The notes: generated by a model not told the origin, from the sequence alone. DNA of 51,105 nt from UBA3774 sp045600025 (GCA_045600025.1 JAZRXC010000032.1:1-51105), one strand, 5' to 3'; shown: positions 34,755-43,816, numbered from the stretch's first letter. Made by a program: numbers and translations.

Positions 34755-35918
34755 ATGGCATCATATATCGGCCCAAGCGGTTCATTTTCACACATGAAGA
34801 ATCTAAATCTAGACAAAGTCTTCCGTACTATAGTGCTGAAGGCACCGCTTTCTCGCGCTGATATTTCCAGAGAGACAGGACTTAATAAAGTTACGGTATC
34901 CAACTGTATCCGTGATTTGATTGACGCGGATATTGTCTCCGAAGAGGGAATAGTCAGCTCAGATAACGGACGTCCTCCTATGATGCTCATGTTATCAAAA
35001 ACATACGGCATTATTATCGGTGTAGAAATATCCGGTATATCCACAAACTTCGTAGTAAGCGATCTGCGCGGAACCATCCTTGAGCAGGCAGTTCGTGAAG
35101 ATAAATCATATTCTCCGAAACAGCTCGTGAAGAGAATTAAGGAAATCGTTGAGGACTGCGACAAGAAATTCAAGACCAAGAACGGTGTTGTAGGTATCGG
35201 TATTGCACTTCCTCTAAACTATAACGAGAAGATGCAGGAGGATCCCAACAATCCCATCCCCGCTTGGCGCGGAGTAGATGCGGAGAGCTTCTTTACTGAA
35301 CAGTTCCCCAATATTCCGATTGCAATTATGAATACCGCAAGCGCAGGCGCAATCGGCGAGATTCACTTCGGTGACTACGATCCCAGCACTTATCTTGCAT
35401 ATATTCACGGTAACTGGTCGCTTAAACTTGACCTGTATGACGGCGGAGAGACATATTCTTCAGACGGAAGATTCTATGGCAAGCTCGGCAAGGTGCTTAT
35501 CGGAAACGGAAACAAATGCTTTAACGATGTTGTTTCAATCGGTTCATTAGTAGAAAAGTTTTATCCTAACACGTCATCTCGACTTGAAGCAGTTCAGAAT
35601 ATACTCGACCGTCAGAAAAACGGCGATAAAGAGGTTGATGCAGCTCTTCGCGAAGCCGTCGATTATCTTGCACAGGCTATATATGATGTAATTCAGATGT
35701 TTAATCCTGGGGCAATATGCATAGGCGGTTATCTCGGATATGCACTTAATCGTGGCTACATGGATCTTCTTAACGAAAAGGTAGCAGCGCTTGTAGGACA
35801 GGCGAATCTCAGAGGCCGCGTAGTTACTGCTTCACACCTCGGAATATTTAACGTTGCATTTGGCGCAGTATCATGGATACGCGATAATACGATTGAATAC
35901 AGATTCAAAGAATATTAA
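34755..35918 (+). CDS. ROK family transcriptional regulator
   Basis: The 387-residue protein has an N-terminal winged helix (about 20–75; SRADISRETGLNKVTVSNCI is the recognition helix region) and a ROK sugar-kinase-like domain (about 85–380). The ROK zinc motif CxCGxxGCxE is absent; the equivalent stretch reads FYGKLGKVLIGNG. Loss of the zinc site and weak phosphate-loop conservation suggest a regulator rather than a kinase. It is the first gene after the tRNAs and lies 40 bases before hypF, so it may control, or be carried with, the hydrogenase genes. GGAAGGAG precedes the ATG. Confidence 0.88.
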   Translation: MASYIGPSGSFSHMKNLNLDKVFRTIVLKAPLSRADISRETGLNKVTVSNCIRDLIDADIVSEEGIVSSDNGRPPMMLMLSKTYGIIIGVEISGISTNFVVSDLRGTILEQAVREDKSYSPKQLVKRIKEIVEDCDKKFKTKNGVVGIGIALPLNYNEKMQEDPNNPIPAWRGVDAESFFTEQFPNIPIAIMNTASAGAIGEIHFGDYDPSTYLAYIHGNWSLKLDLYDGGETYSSDGRFYGKLGKVLIGNGNKCFNDVVSIGSLVEKFYPNTSSRLEAVQNILDRQKNGDKEVDAALREAVDYLAQAIYDVIQMFNPGAICIGGYLGYALNRGYMDLLNEKVAALVGQANLRGRVVTASHLGIFNVAFGAVSWIRDNTIEYRFKEY

Positions 35919-35926
35919 GTAATAAT

Positions 35927-35945
35927 TATGCCGCAATGCGGCATA
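35927..35945 (+). other. hairpin between the ROK gene and hypF
   Basis: TATGCCGC (35927–35934) and GCGGCATA (35938–35945) form a perfect 8-bp stem with an AAT loop and no T run. It is probably an mRNA stability or processing element within one transcript. Confidence 0.6.
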
Positions 35946-35958
35946 TGAAGAAGGCAAT

Positions 35959-38217
35959 ATGATAAAAAGGGCAAAAATCCGTGTAAATGGCATCGTTCAG
36001 GGCGTGGGTTTTCGCCCTTTTATTCATAAGCAGATAACTGGCTTTTCTCTAAACGGTTGGATCAGAAATACTTCAGCCGGAGCCGAGATAGAACTTGAAG
36101 GCGAAGATGCGGCTATAGAAACATTTGCCGCCGAGTTATGGACAAAGGCACCGCAGCTTGCGCTGATCGCAAGCGTAAACCTTGAATACATGCCCGAGCT
36201 CGCAGGCTATACTGAATTCAAGATTATCAAAAGTGACGGCAATGTCAGCCGTAATACACTTATATCCCCTGATGTTTGTATATGTGATGAATGCCTTGAG
36301 GAGATGCGCTCACCCGGGCGCAGATACAAGTACGCATTTATCAATTGCACAAATTGCGGCCCAAGATTCACCATTATAAAAGATGTTCCGTATGACAGGT
36401 CATGCACTACCATGGCGCCTTTTAAGATGTGCCCGGATTGTTATACTGAGTATACAACTATAACGGACCGTCGCTATCATGCAGAACCGACAGGTTGCAA
36501 CGACTGCGGGCCGAGCCTGTCATTTGTCTGCGGCGAAGGCCGGGAGCTGCCTGGCGATGCAATAGAAAATACTGTAAATTATATTCGTGATAATAAAATA
36601 GTGGCAATAAAAGGACTCGGAGGCTTTCACCTTGCAGGACGCATAGATAATCCCGAGGTTGCGATTACATTGCGAAGCCGCAAACATCGAGATGAGAAAC
36701 CATTTGCCATTATGTGCAAAGATGTTGAAACTGTACGAAAATACTGTCTCGTAAGTGAAGACGAAGAGAGAATATTAACGAGTCCCAAGCGCCCGATAGT
36801 ATTACTTAAAAAACGCAATCCAAAGGATTTGATGCATATCAGCGAGAATGGTTATATCGGAGTTATGCTTCCGTATACACCGGTTCATTACATGATTACC
36901 GATGCCGGAATTGACGCTATGATAATGACCAGCGCAAATATATCAGATCTGCCGATTATTTACAAAAATGATGAGGCACTTACCTCTTTGGCAGGGATAG
37001 CTGATGGCTATTTGATGAATAATCGCGAGATTCATGTGCGCTGCGATGATTCGCTCACATATGTATATGACGGAGACTTTTACCCTGTCAGAAGATCCAG
37101 AGGATTCGTACCGTACCCTGTAATCATGCAGCACGACATGCCTCAACTGCTTGCCTGCGGAGCGGAGCAGAAAGCAAGCTTCACGCTATCAAAGGGCAAT
37201 TACGCATTTCCTTCACAACATATCGGAGATATGAAGAGCGCGGAAGTGTACGAGAACTATTGCGGACAGATAAAGCATTTTGAAAAGCTGTTTAATATCT
37301 CTCCCGAGATGCTTATCTGCGATATGCACCCGGACTTTTTGTCAACAAATTATGCAAAAATGCGCTCGGAATCAGAGGATTTGCCGATTCTTCAAGTTCA
37401 GCATCATCATGCGCATCTTGCTTCATGCATGGCTGATAATGACCTGGATGGAGAAACAATAGGGATTATTTGGGACGGCACCGGTTATGGCGAGGACGGC
37501 ACCATCTGGGGCGGTGAGTTTTTGACCGGCGGATATAAGAACTATAAACGTGCGGGACATATTCGCCCCATAAAGCTGGCCGGAGGAGATCTTGTCACGC
37601 ATGACCTATGGCGTGTCGGAATTGCGCTCCTTCTTGATGCCGGCATAGATCCTGAGAGATTTTTCGAACCGGATAAATGTAACTTGGTAAAGACACAGCT
37701 TTCACTTGGTATTAATTCGCCCTTATCAAGCGGTATGGGGAGACTTTTTGACGGAGTTGCCGCAATCCTCGGAATTAAAGTTCAGGGAACATATGAGGGC
37801 CAGGGAGCAATACTTCTTGAGGCAGCCGCAAATAATAACTGCGAAAAGCTGTATGATTATGATATAATCGAAGATGACGGCTATGTGTTTGATTATCGTA
37901 AGATGATTAAAGAAATAACTGAAGATATACTTTCAGGCGAAGATGTCGGTGATATTGCTGCCGCATTTATGAATACGTTAATTGATATGGCAGTAGATAT
38001 TACCTGCCGTATAAGCGTCGATACGGGCCTTGTGAGGGTTGTTTTATCCGGTGGTACATTTAATAACATGTATCTGATGAATAGGATTCCTGAGGCAATT
38101 AGGGCGCACGGGCTTAATGTTTATCACCACAGACGTGTATCATGCGGCGATGAAGGTTTATCACTCGGCCAGCTTATGATAGGAGTTTATAATCATGTGT
38201 CTTGCAGTTCCACTTGA
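35959..38217 (+). CDS. hypF: carbamoyltransferase HypF
   Basis: HypF uses carbamoyl phosphate and ATP to make the thiocarboxamide on HypE, the source of the CN ligands of the NiFe site. The 752 residues contain the acylphosphatase domain (1–90, VQGVGFRPF), paired zinc fingers (C109/C112, C130/C133, C158/C161, C180/C183), a YrdC-like domain (about 195–385) and a Kae1-like domain with QHHHAHLASCMAD and WDGTGYGEDGTIWGGEF. All are intact. It overlaps hypC by 23 bases. Confidence 0.97.
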   Translation: MIKRAKIRVNGIVQGVGFRPFIHKQITGFSLNGWIRNTSAGAEIELEGEDAAIETFAAELWTKAPQLALIASVNLEYMPELAGYTEFKIIKSDGNVSRNTLISPDVCICDECLEEMRSPGRRYKYAFINCTNCGPRFTIIKDVPYDRSCTTMAPFKMCPDCYTEYTTITDRRYHAEPTGCNDCGPSLSFVCGEGRELPGDAIENTVNYIRDNKIVAIKGLGGFHLAGRIDNPEVAITLRSRKHRDEKPFAIMCKDVETVRKYCLVSEDEERILTSPKRPIVLLKKRNPKDLMHISENGYIGVMLPYTPVHYMITDAGIDAMIMTSANISDLPIIYKNDEALTSLAGIADGYLMNNREIHVRCDDSLTYVYDGDFYPVRRSRGFVPYPVIMQHDMPQLLACGAEQKASFTLSKGNYAFPSQHIGDMKSAEVYENYCGQIKHFEKLFNISPEMLICDMHPDFLSTNYAKMRSESEDLPILQVQHHHAHLASCMADNDLDGETIGIIWDGTGYGEDGTIWGGEFLTGGYKNYKRAGHIRPIKLAGGDLVTHDLWRVGIALLLDAGIDPERFFEPDKCNLVKTQLSLGINSPLSSGMGRLFDGVAAILGIKVQGTYEGQGAILLEAAANNNCEKLYDYDIIEDDGYVFDYRKMIKEITEDILSGEDVGDIAAAFMNTLIDMAVDITCRISVDTGLVRVVLSGGTFNNMYLMNRIPEAIRAHGLNVYHHRRVSCGDEGLSLGQLMIGVYNHVSCSST

Positions 38218-38422
38218 AATAGTTGAAATAAATGGCTTCGACGGTGTCGGAAGCTATGAAGGAATCAAGAGAAATATCCGTCTTGACTTTATACCCGACC
38301 CGAAAATCGGTGAATATGTAATGGTGCATGCAGGATTTGCCATCGAGCGTCTTGATAAGAAGCAGGCACTTGAGGATCTCGCAGCTTTCAAGGAGGTTGA
38401 GGATGCTCTTTCAGAGCTTTGA
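38195..38422 (+). CDS. hypC: hydrogenase maturation chaperone HypC
   Basis: The 75-residue HypC begins MCLAVP, whose Cys2 binds the iron carrying CN and CO ligands; with HypD it builds and delivers the Fe(CN)2CO unit to the large subunit. HAGFAIERLD is the second family motif. The start lies inside hypF and the end inside hypD (20-base overlap), so the three are translationally coupled. Confidence 0.96.
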   Translation: MCLAVPLEIVEINGFDGVGSYEGIKRNIRLDFIPDPKIGEYVMVHAGFAIERLDKKQALEDLAAFKEVEDALSEL

Positions 38423-39461
38423 TAAAAAGAGCATAGAAGCCCTCGGCGAGATACGCCTGATGGAAGTCTGCGGTACTCATACCATGAGTATTGCTAAAAG
38501 CGGCATCAAGTCATTGCTTCCGGATAATATAAAGCTCTTGTCAGGACCGGGATGTCCTGTGTGCGTAACACCCGACGGCGCTATAGACGCATTTCTTGAA
38601 CTGTCTGATAATCCCAATGTTATAATTACAACTTACGGAGATATGATACGAGTTCCGGGTAGCAGACGCGGAGATAATCTCGGCAACAAAAGAGCCCGCG
38701 GAGCACATGTTGAAGTCGTATACTCTCCAATAGACGCAATAGATATAGCCTTAAAAAATCCGGATAAAGAGGTCGTTTTCCTCGGCGTCGGATTTGAAAC
38801 GACTGCACCGGGGACAGGGGCAGCAATCGGAGTTGCAGCAGAAAGAGGGGTTAAGAATTTCTCTGTTTTGTCTTTGCTGAAGCGAGTTGAGCCGTCGCTG
38901 AGGGCGCTGATTGAGTCGCCTGATTTTTCGGTAAACGGATTTATAGTTCCGGGACATGTTGCGGTTATTTTAGGTGAAGAAGGATTTAGATTCCTATCAG
39001 AGGATTACGATTTGCCGGGAGTGGTTGCCGGATTTGAGACTGAAGATATAACAGTTGCGATAGAACACCTTATCGGCCAGTTGATTGAAGGTAATCACCG
39101 CATTGAAAATAAATATGAGAGGCTTGTGCGTCCCGACGGTAATCCTGCGGCAAAAGCTGCTATTAAAAAGTACTTCGAGCCTTGTGGCGCAATCTGGCGC
39201 GGTCTTGGATTTATTGCCGACAGCGGATACAAAATTCGAGATGAATTTGCCTTCTATGATGCGGCAGAAAAATTCAAAATCGACATAAACCGTCCTACAA
39301 AAGAAAAAGGTTGCTGCTGCGGTGAGGTAATAAAGGGAGCGATGAGCCCTTCTATGTGCCCGCTGTTTGGGACGGCTTGCACACCCGAGGATGCTGTTGG
39401 CCCCTGCATGGTTTCAAGCGAAGGCGCATGCGCTGCGGCATATAAATACCAGAGGATATAG
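38403..39461 (+). CDS. hypD: hydrogenase maturation protein HypD
   Basis: HypD is the [4Fe-4S] scaffold on which Fe(CN)2CO is assembled. The 352-residue protein has MEVCGTHT (C23), GPGCPVCVTP (C51/C54) and the C-terminal cluster-binding CCCGEV…SPSMCPLF…GTAC…GPC pattern. I start at ATG 38403 with AAGGAGG six bases before it; upstream in-frame codons lie inside hypC. hypE follows after two bases. Confidence 0.97.
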   Translation: MLFQSFDKKSIEALGEIRLMEVCGTHTMSIAKSGIKSLLPDNIKLLSGPGCPVCVTPDGAIDAFLELSDNPNVIITTYGDMIRVPGSRRGDNLGNKRARGAHVEVVYSPIDAIDIALKNPDKEVVFLGVGFETTAPGTGAAIGVAAERGVKNFSVLSLLKRVEPSLRALIESPDFSVNGFIVPGHVAVILGEEGFRFLSEDYDLPGVVAGFETEDITVAIEHLIGQLIEGNHRIENKYERLVRPDGNPAAKAAIKKYFEPCGAIWRGLGFIADSGYKIRDEFAFYDAAEKFKIDINRPTKEKGCCCGEVIKGAMSPSMCPLFGTACTPEDAVGPCMVSSEGACAAAYKYQRI

Positions 39462-39463
39462 TT

Positions 39464-40465
39464 ATGGATGATATAATTACATTAGATTACGGAAGTGGCG
39501 GAAAGAAGACGGCTTCACTAATAGATGAGATTATAGTGCCGGCACTATCTAACAGTGCTTTGTCTGAGCTTGGTGACGGAGCTGTTATTGAAGGCGCGGA
39601 CAAGCTTGTTTTTTCAACAGATAGCTTCGTAGTATCACCTTATTTCTTCCCCGGCGGCGATATCGGCAAGCTTTCAATATGCGGAACCGTAAATGATATT
39701 GCAATGGCAGGCGGATGTCCGAAATATCTATCACTTGCTATGATTATCGAAGAGGGATTTCCCACAGAAGATTTGCGCAAAATTGTAGCATCCATTGCGA
39801 AGCAGGCCGAGGCATGCAAAGTAAAAGTTGTAACAGGTGATACAAAGGTAGTTGAAAGAGGACGAGGCGATGGGATTTATATTAATACCGCCGGTATCGG
39901 ATTCTTAAAGTGCCCCGGGCTTTCACCTGAAAAAATACAAAAAGGCGATGCAGTTATCGTAAGCGGCACCGTCGGAGATCATGGAACTGCTGTAATGCTT
40001 GCAAGGAACCCCGGATTTTCCGGAGGAGATCTTGTATCCGATTGTGCACCGCTTTCAAATATGGCATCAAAACTATACGAGTTAAAGGGCGATTTACGCG
40101 TGCTGCGAGATCCTACTCGCGGAGGACTTGCCACAACGCTGTGTGAATTCGTTGACGGCACAAAACTTGGCATAGAACTTACGGAAGAAGATATACCTAT
40201 TCGCCCCGAAGTAAGAACGGCGTGCGACCTGCTCGGACTTGATCCGCTTTATTCCGCAAATGAAGGGAAAATGATTGCAATCGTGGATGCTGCGCAGGCA
40301 AAAGCAGCTCTTGAAATACTGAAAGCCGATGAGAATGGTAAAGATGCGGCAATAATCGGATATGTTACCGATAATCATCCGGGACTTGTAACATTAAAAA
40401 CACCTATAGGCGGTTCACGCATAGTGACCCGGCTTACAGGGGCCCAGCTTCCTAGAATTTGTTAA
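39464..40465 (+). CDS. hypE: hydrogenase maturation protein HypE
   Basis: HypE dehydrates the carbamoyl group on its C-terminal cysteine to a thiocyanate and donates CN to HypC–HypD. The 333-residue protein has the PurM/SelD-like fold (LDYGSGGKKTASLIDE, DPTRGGLATTLCEF) and ends exactly in PRIC, the carbamoylated Cys333. It closes the hypFCDE unit and is followed by a strong terminator, separating it from the structural genes. Confidence 0.97.
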   Translation: MDDIITLDYGSGGKKTASLIDEIIVPALSNSALSELGDGAVIEGADKLVFSTDSFVVSPYFFPGGDIGKLSICGTVNDIAMAGGCPKYLSLAMIIEEGFPTEDLRKIVASIAKQAEACKVKVVTGDTKVVERGRGDGIYINTAGIGFLKCPGLSPEKIQKGDAVIVSGTVGDHGTAVMLARNPGFSGGDLVSDCAPLSNMASKLYELKGDLRVLRDPTRGGLATTLCEFVDGTKLGIELTEEDIPIRPEVRTACDLLGLDPLYSANEGKMIAIVDAAQAKAALEILKADENGKDAAIIGYVTDNHPGLVTLKTPIGGSRIVTRLTGAQLPRIC

Positions 40466-40474
40466 ATAAATCAC

Positions 40475-40514
40475 GGACTTTTCCCGCAAAATAAAGGCGA
40501 AAAGTCCTTTTTTT
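40475..40514 (+). terminator. intrinsic terminator after hypE
   Basis: GGACTTTTC (40475–40483) pairs with GAAAAGTCC (40499–40507) and a run of seven T follows. Confidence 0.9.
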
Positions 40515-40535
40515 ATCTTCACAAAAGATGATTTA

Positions 40536-40552
40536 TATGTTAAATTAACATA
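40536..40552 (+). promoter_or_regulatory. 17-base palindrome, candidate operator of the hydrogenase operon
   Basis: TATGTTAA-A-TTAACATA is a perfect palindrome with 8-base arms, 24 bases before the first structural gene. It overlaps likely promoter elements (for example TTCACA 40518–40523 with TTAAAT 40540–40545, spacing 16). A dimeric repressor or activator bound here would control transcription. Its regulator is not identified. Confidence 0.55.
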
Positions 40553-40575
40553 AGTATATATTTTGAGGAGGAGAG

Positions 40576-40974
40576 ATGCAGGAATATAAGAAAATAAGCA
40601 TCGGCAAGGATGAAATCATCCCTGTCGCAAAGCGTATGCGCGATGAGAATATTCACCTTGCAATGATTCATGCTTACATCAAAAAAGACGGCACTCCGAA
40701 TGTATCCTATGAATACGAAGTAGGCTCGGGTATCGAGTCTTACACAGTAGAGGGAGAGAAAGTTTTGCCGTCAATCACCGGTATCTACAATCTCGGAGCA
40801 GAATGGCCTGAACGTGAAATTATGGAGCTCATGGACATCACTTTTGAGGGAGTTGATACATCAAAACGACTCTTCATGCCTGATTCAATGCTCAGCGGAC
40901 AGGGACACATTCTTGTTACCCCTATGGATGAGCTCATCAAGGAAACACACCAGACAAAGGAGGAACTGTCATGA
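40576..40974 (+). CDS. mbhK: Mbh-type hydrogenase subunit K (NuoC-like)
   Basis: The 132-residue protein resembles the 30-kDa NuoC/EchD subunit of complex I and group 4 hydrogenases; the signature is GAEWPEREIMELMDITFEG (about 74–92), the usual ‘W-x-ER-E-x-x-D-x-F-G-I’ region. It helps bind the large subunit. GAGGAGGAG precedes the ATG. Its stop overlaps the start of the large subunit gene by four bases (ATGA). It opens a 14-gene operon ending at 49100. Confidence 0.88.
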   Translation: MQEYKKISIGKDEIIPVAKRMRDENIHLAMIHAYIKKDGTPNVSYEYEVGSGIESYTVEGEKVLPSITGIYNLGAEWPEREIMELMDITFEGVDTSKRLFMPDSMLSGQGHILVTPMDELIKETHQTKEELS

Positions 40975-42053
40975 GTTATATAGTTCCTATCGGACCTTAT
41001 CATCCTGCCCTTGAAGAGCCCGTACATGCAAGGCTCTATACAGAAGGCGAGTCCATTACAGATGCTGAAGTATTTATCGGCTACAATCACCGTGGAATTG
41101 AAAAGCTTGCACAGCAAAAGAACATCATCCAGACATTAGTTATGGTTGAGCGTGTTTGCGGTATTTGCTCTCATAGCCATGCACTTGCATATGCGCTTGC
41201 AATTGAGGGCGCAGGCGGTATCGAGGCAACCAAGCGCGGAGACTATATCCGCGTAATTATATGCGAGCTTGAGCGTCTTCATTCTCATTATCTGTGGCTT
41301 GGAATCGCACTTCATTTAATCGGACATGATTCTCTGTTTATGCACACATGGGACGACCGTGAAGCTATTATGGATATTCTTGAGGACATATCCGGCAACC
41401 GTGTAAATTACGGCATGGTTACTATAGGCGGCGCTCGTCGTGATATCAGTGCAGAGCAGGCAGAGCGTACACTTAAGATGCTTGATAAGATCGAAGCATC
41501 TACGCTTAAGCTTCGCGACATACTGCTTGCAGACAAAACCGTTGCTCTTCGTACACAGGGAGTCGGTGTTATGACAACCGAAGACAGTTACAGAATCGGT
41601 GCAGTAGGACCGCACGCAAGAGCATCAGCTGTTCCGGTTGATGTACGTAAGGATTCACCTTACTGCCATTACGAAGACTTCGATTTCGAAAAGTGTGTAT
41701 TCAATACCTGCGATGTATTCTCACGTGTTGTAGTGCGTGTACTTGAGAACATTGAAAGTATTAAGATTATCAGACAGGCATTATCAAACCTTCCTACCGG
41801 TCCTATCAACAAAGGAATTCAGATTCCTAAAGTTGCTGCCGGTGAGCATATGGTAAGAGTAGAAGCACCTCGCGGTCAGCTTACTTATAAGGTTAATACA
41901 AACGGTACCGAGTACAACGAACGCGTTAGTATTCATGTACCTACATTTAAGAATGCACCTACCGTACCTACCATGCTGCGCGGTAATTCCGTTGCAGACG
42001 CAGGACTTATTATTGCAAGTATTGACCCTTGCTTCTCTTGCATGGACAGATAA
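40971..42053 (+). CDS. mbhL: [NiFe] hydrogenase large (catalytic) subunit, group 4 Mbh type
   Basis: This subunit holds the NiFe centre that reduces protons to H2. The 360 residues have both ligand motifs: RVCGICSHSH (C63, C66) and DPCFSCMDR (C354, C357). Complex I NuoD lacks these cysteines, so this is a true hydrogenase. The protein ends right at DPCFSCMDR, without the C-terminal peptide that a maturation protease removes in many hydrogenases. The gene overlaps mbhK (ATGA) and hypA (TAATG). Confidence 0.96.
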   Translation: MSYIVPIGPYHPALEEPVHARLYTEGESITDAEVFIGYNHRGIEKLAQQKNIIQTLVMVERVCGICSHSHALAYALAIEGAGGIEATKRGDYIRVIICELERLHSHYLWLGIALHLIGHDSLFMHTWDDREAIMDILEDISGNRVNYGMVTIGGARRDISAEQAERTLKMLDKIEASTLKLRDILLADKTVALRTQGVGVMTTEDSYRIGAVGPHARASAVPVDVRKDSPYCHYEDFDFEKCVFNTCDVFSRVVVRVLENIESIKIIRQALSNLPTGPINKGIQIPKVAAGEHMVRVEAPRGQLTYKVNTNGTEYNERVSIHVPTFKNAPTVPTMLRGNSVADAGLIIASIDPCFSCMDR

Positions 42054-42391
42054 TGCACGAACTAGCAATTACCGAATCTATCATAGAAACTGCAACTCCT
42101 ATAGCAAAAAAACAGGGAGCACAGCGCATACTTGAGATTCATCTGTCTCTTGGCGCTATGAGCGGTATAGTTCCTTCTTGCATCGAATATTATTTCGATG
42201 AGATAAGTAAAGGTACGATTGCTGAAGGAGCTAAGATTGTCTGTGAGATAAAGCCCGTAACCATTAAATGTTCTTGCGGCTTTGAAGGCCCGGTCCCTGA
42301 ACGGGCTGTTATATGCCCGGCATGTCAGGGCACAACATATAAAGTAACAGGCGGCGGCGAGTATTTTATTGATCATCTCGTTGTCGAATAA
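42053..42391 (+). CDS. hypA: nickel-insertion protein HypA
   Basis: HypA delivers nickel to the large subunit. The 112-residue protein starts MHELAIT, whose His2 is the nickel ligand, and has a zinc site at C73, C75, C88 and C91; the first pair is C-x-C instead of the common C-x2-C. The start overlaps the large-subunit stop by one base, so it is made together with its client. The partner GTPase HypB is not in the window. Confidence 0.93.
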   Translation: MHELAITESIIETATPIAKKQGAQRILEIHLSLGAMSGIVPSCIEYYFDEISKGTIAEGAKIVCEIKPVTIKCSCGFEGPVPERAVICPACQGTTYKVTGGGEYFIDHLVVE

Positions 42392-42418
42392 AAAATATTC
42401 AGAAAGGGAGGTGTGAAT

Positions 42419-42967
42419 GTGAAGAAGATTAAAGTTCCTGCCTTAATTGCAACCATGATTGTGTGTTACATATTCTGGTTGCTGATTACAGGACAGATTA
42501 TATCAATCTTTACGGGTGAAGCTTCAATCGAAGTCCTTATTGCAGGCATTGTTGTAAGTTTCCTTGTAGCGCTGTTTTCATGCAGATTCTTTATCCATGA
42601 AAAAGCGTTCTATCTCTTCAACCCGCTTAGATTTTTAACATTTTTATTCTACTCATTTATCATCTTTTTTTGGGAGCTTCTAAAAGCAAACTGGGATGTA
42701 GCAAAGCGCGCATTAAGTCCCAAACTCCCTATAAATCCAGGTATTGTTAAGATACCGACAGAGCTTAAGAGTGAATACGGCCTGTCTATGCTTGCCAATT
42801 CCATCACCCTTACTCCCGGCACCATTACGATGGATATAGCCGAGGATGAGAAGGGCAAATGCTGGTACTATATTCACTGGATTGATGTAGCCAGCCAGGA
42901 CCCGGAAGAGGCAGGAGAAAATATTAAAGGCACTATGGAGAAGTGGATAAGGAGGATATGGAAATGA
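42419..42967 (+). CDS. mbhA: Mbh/Mrp subunit A (MrpE-like)
   Basis: The 182-residue membrane protein matches MnhE/MrpE of Na+/H+ antiporters: two to three N-terminal helices, then a cytoplasmic part with YGLSMLANSITLTPGTITMDI (about 121–141), the family signature. I start at GTG 42419, seven bases after GGGAGG (42406–42411); the in-frame GTG at 42413 is too close. It begins the sodium-pump module of the hydrogenase and overlaps the next gene by ATGA. Confidence 0.9.
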   Translation: MKKIKVPALIATMIVCYIFWLLITGQIISIFTGEASIEVLIAGIVVSFLVALFSCRFFIHEKAFYLFNPLRFLTFLFYSFIIFFWELLKANWDVAKRALSPKLPINPGIVKIPTELKSEYGLSMLANSITLTPGTITMDIAEDEKGKCWYYIHWIDVASQDPEEAGENIKGTMEKWIRRIWK

Positions 42968-43218
42968 GTGAACTGACATTTTTCGCTATCTGCTTTATCG
43001 CGCTTGCAGTAATTCTTCTGTACAGACTTATAAAAGGACCGAGCGTAGTAGATCGCGCTGTTTCTGCTGATTGCGTTGAGGCAATGACAGATATGGCACT
43101 TGTTCTTTTTGCTATGGCTTCCGGCAGAAGCGTATTTCTCGATATTGCACTTGTAACTGCAGTTCTCGGATTCATCGGATCCGTAATTATAGCTAAGTAC
43201 TTGGAGGGCAAATTATGA
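42964..43218 (+). CDS. mbhB: Mbh/Mrp subunit B (MrpF-like)
   Basis: The 84-residue protein with three hydrophobic segments and LIKGPSVVDRAVSAD (about 22–36) is MrpF/MnhF. ATG 42964 is eight bases after GGAGG (42951–42955), so it is preferred to GTG 42943. It overlaps both neighbours by four bases. Confidence 0.9.
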   Translation: MSELTFFAICFIALAVILLYRLIKGPSVVDRAVSADCVEAMTDMALVLFAMASGRSVFLDIALVTAVLGFIGSVIIAKYLEGKL

Positions 43219-43559
43219 TAGCACGAATTATAATAGATGTCCTTATAGTAGTTGGCTTCTTCTTCGCATTTGCAGGAGTTGTCGGTATGCTTCGTATGCC
43301 CGATCCTTTCTGCCGCATGCAGTCAAGTACAAACGTAGGTACGCTGGGTACTTTGTTTGTATGCATTGCCGGTGTGATTTATTCAATCGTATTTCTCGGA
43401 GACGGCGGTATGGCTGTTAAGATGGCTGTGCTTGGTATCTTTTATATAGTTACCAACCCTATCGCAGGTCATGCAATAGCTAAGGCTGCATATCACAAAG
43501 GCCTTGCAGAGAATGCAAAATTAGTATGTGACAAATACGGGGAGGATTTAGAAAAATGA
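43215..43559 (+). CDS. mbhC: Mbh/Mrp subunit C (MrpG-like)
   Basis: The 114-residue protein has three helices and the MrpG/MnhG signature GVVGMLRMPDPFCRMQSSTNVGT (starting near residue 21), with TNPIAGHAIAKAAY near the end. It is part of the small-subunit stack of the Mrp module. Confidence 0.92.
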   Translation: MIARIIIDVLIVVGFFFAFAGVVGMLRMPDPFCRMQSSTNVGTLGTLFVCIAGVIYSIVFLGDGGMAVKMAVLGIFYIVTNPIAGHAIAKAAYHKGLAENAKLVCDKYGEDLEK

Positions 43560-43816
43560 TAAATACTTTATTTATTCTTAATGCCCTCGTAATGGTTGGC
43601 ATACTTGTATCCGCAATATTTGCAGTATTTTCCAAAAAGATTCTTTCGGCAGTTATTTCACTTGGTGTAACCGGTGCTTTTGTTTCACTCGCGTTTATTC
43701 TGCTTCAGGCTCCTGATGTAGCTATTGCCGAAGCTGCCGTTGGCGCAGTTCTTTCAACTGCCATCTTCGTAATAGCAGTACGTAAGACCACTAAGAAAGG
43801 AGACGAAGAGAAATGA
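43556..43816 (+). CDS. mbhD: Mbh subunit D (MrpA C-terminal part, DUF4040)
   Basis: The 86-residue three-helix protein matches MbhD/DUF4040, which corresponds to a piece of the C-terminal region of MrpA; the conserved LLQAPDVAIAEAAVGA lies at about 48–63. As in archaeal Mbh, the large MrpA/NuoL-like N-terminal part is not present. Confidence 0.88.
   Translation: MINTLFILNALVMVGILVSAIFAVFSKKILSAVISLGVTGAFVSLAFILLQAPDVAIAEAAVGAVLSTAIFVIAVRKTTKKGDEEK

Noticed and set aside
40536..40552. Rex (NADH-sensing) operator
   Set aside because: The half-sites resemble the GTTAA/TTAAC of clostridial Rex sites, but the spacer is one base instead of four, so I do not name Rex.
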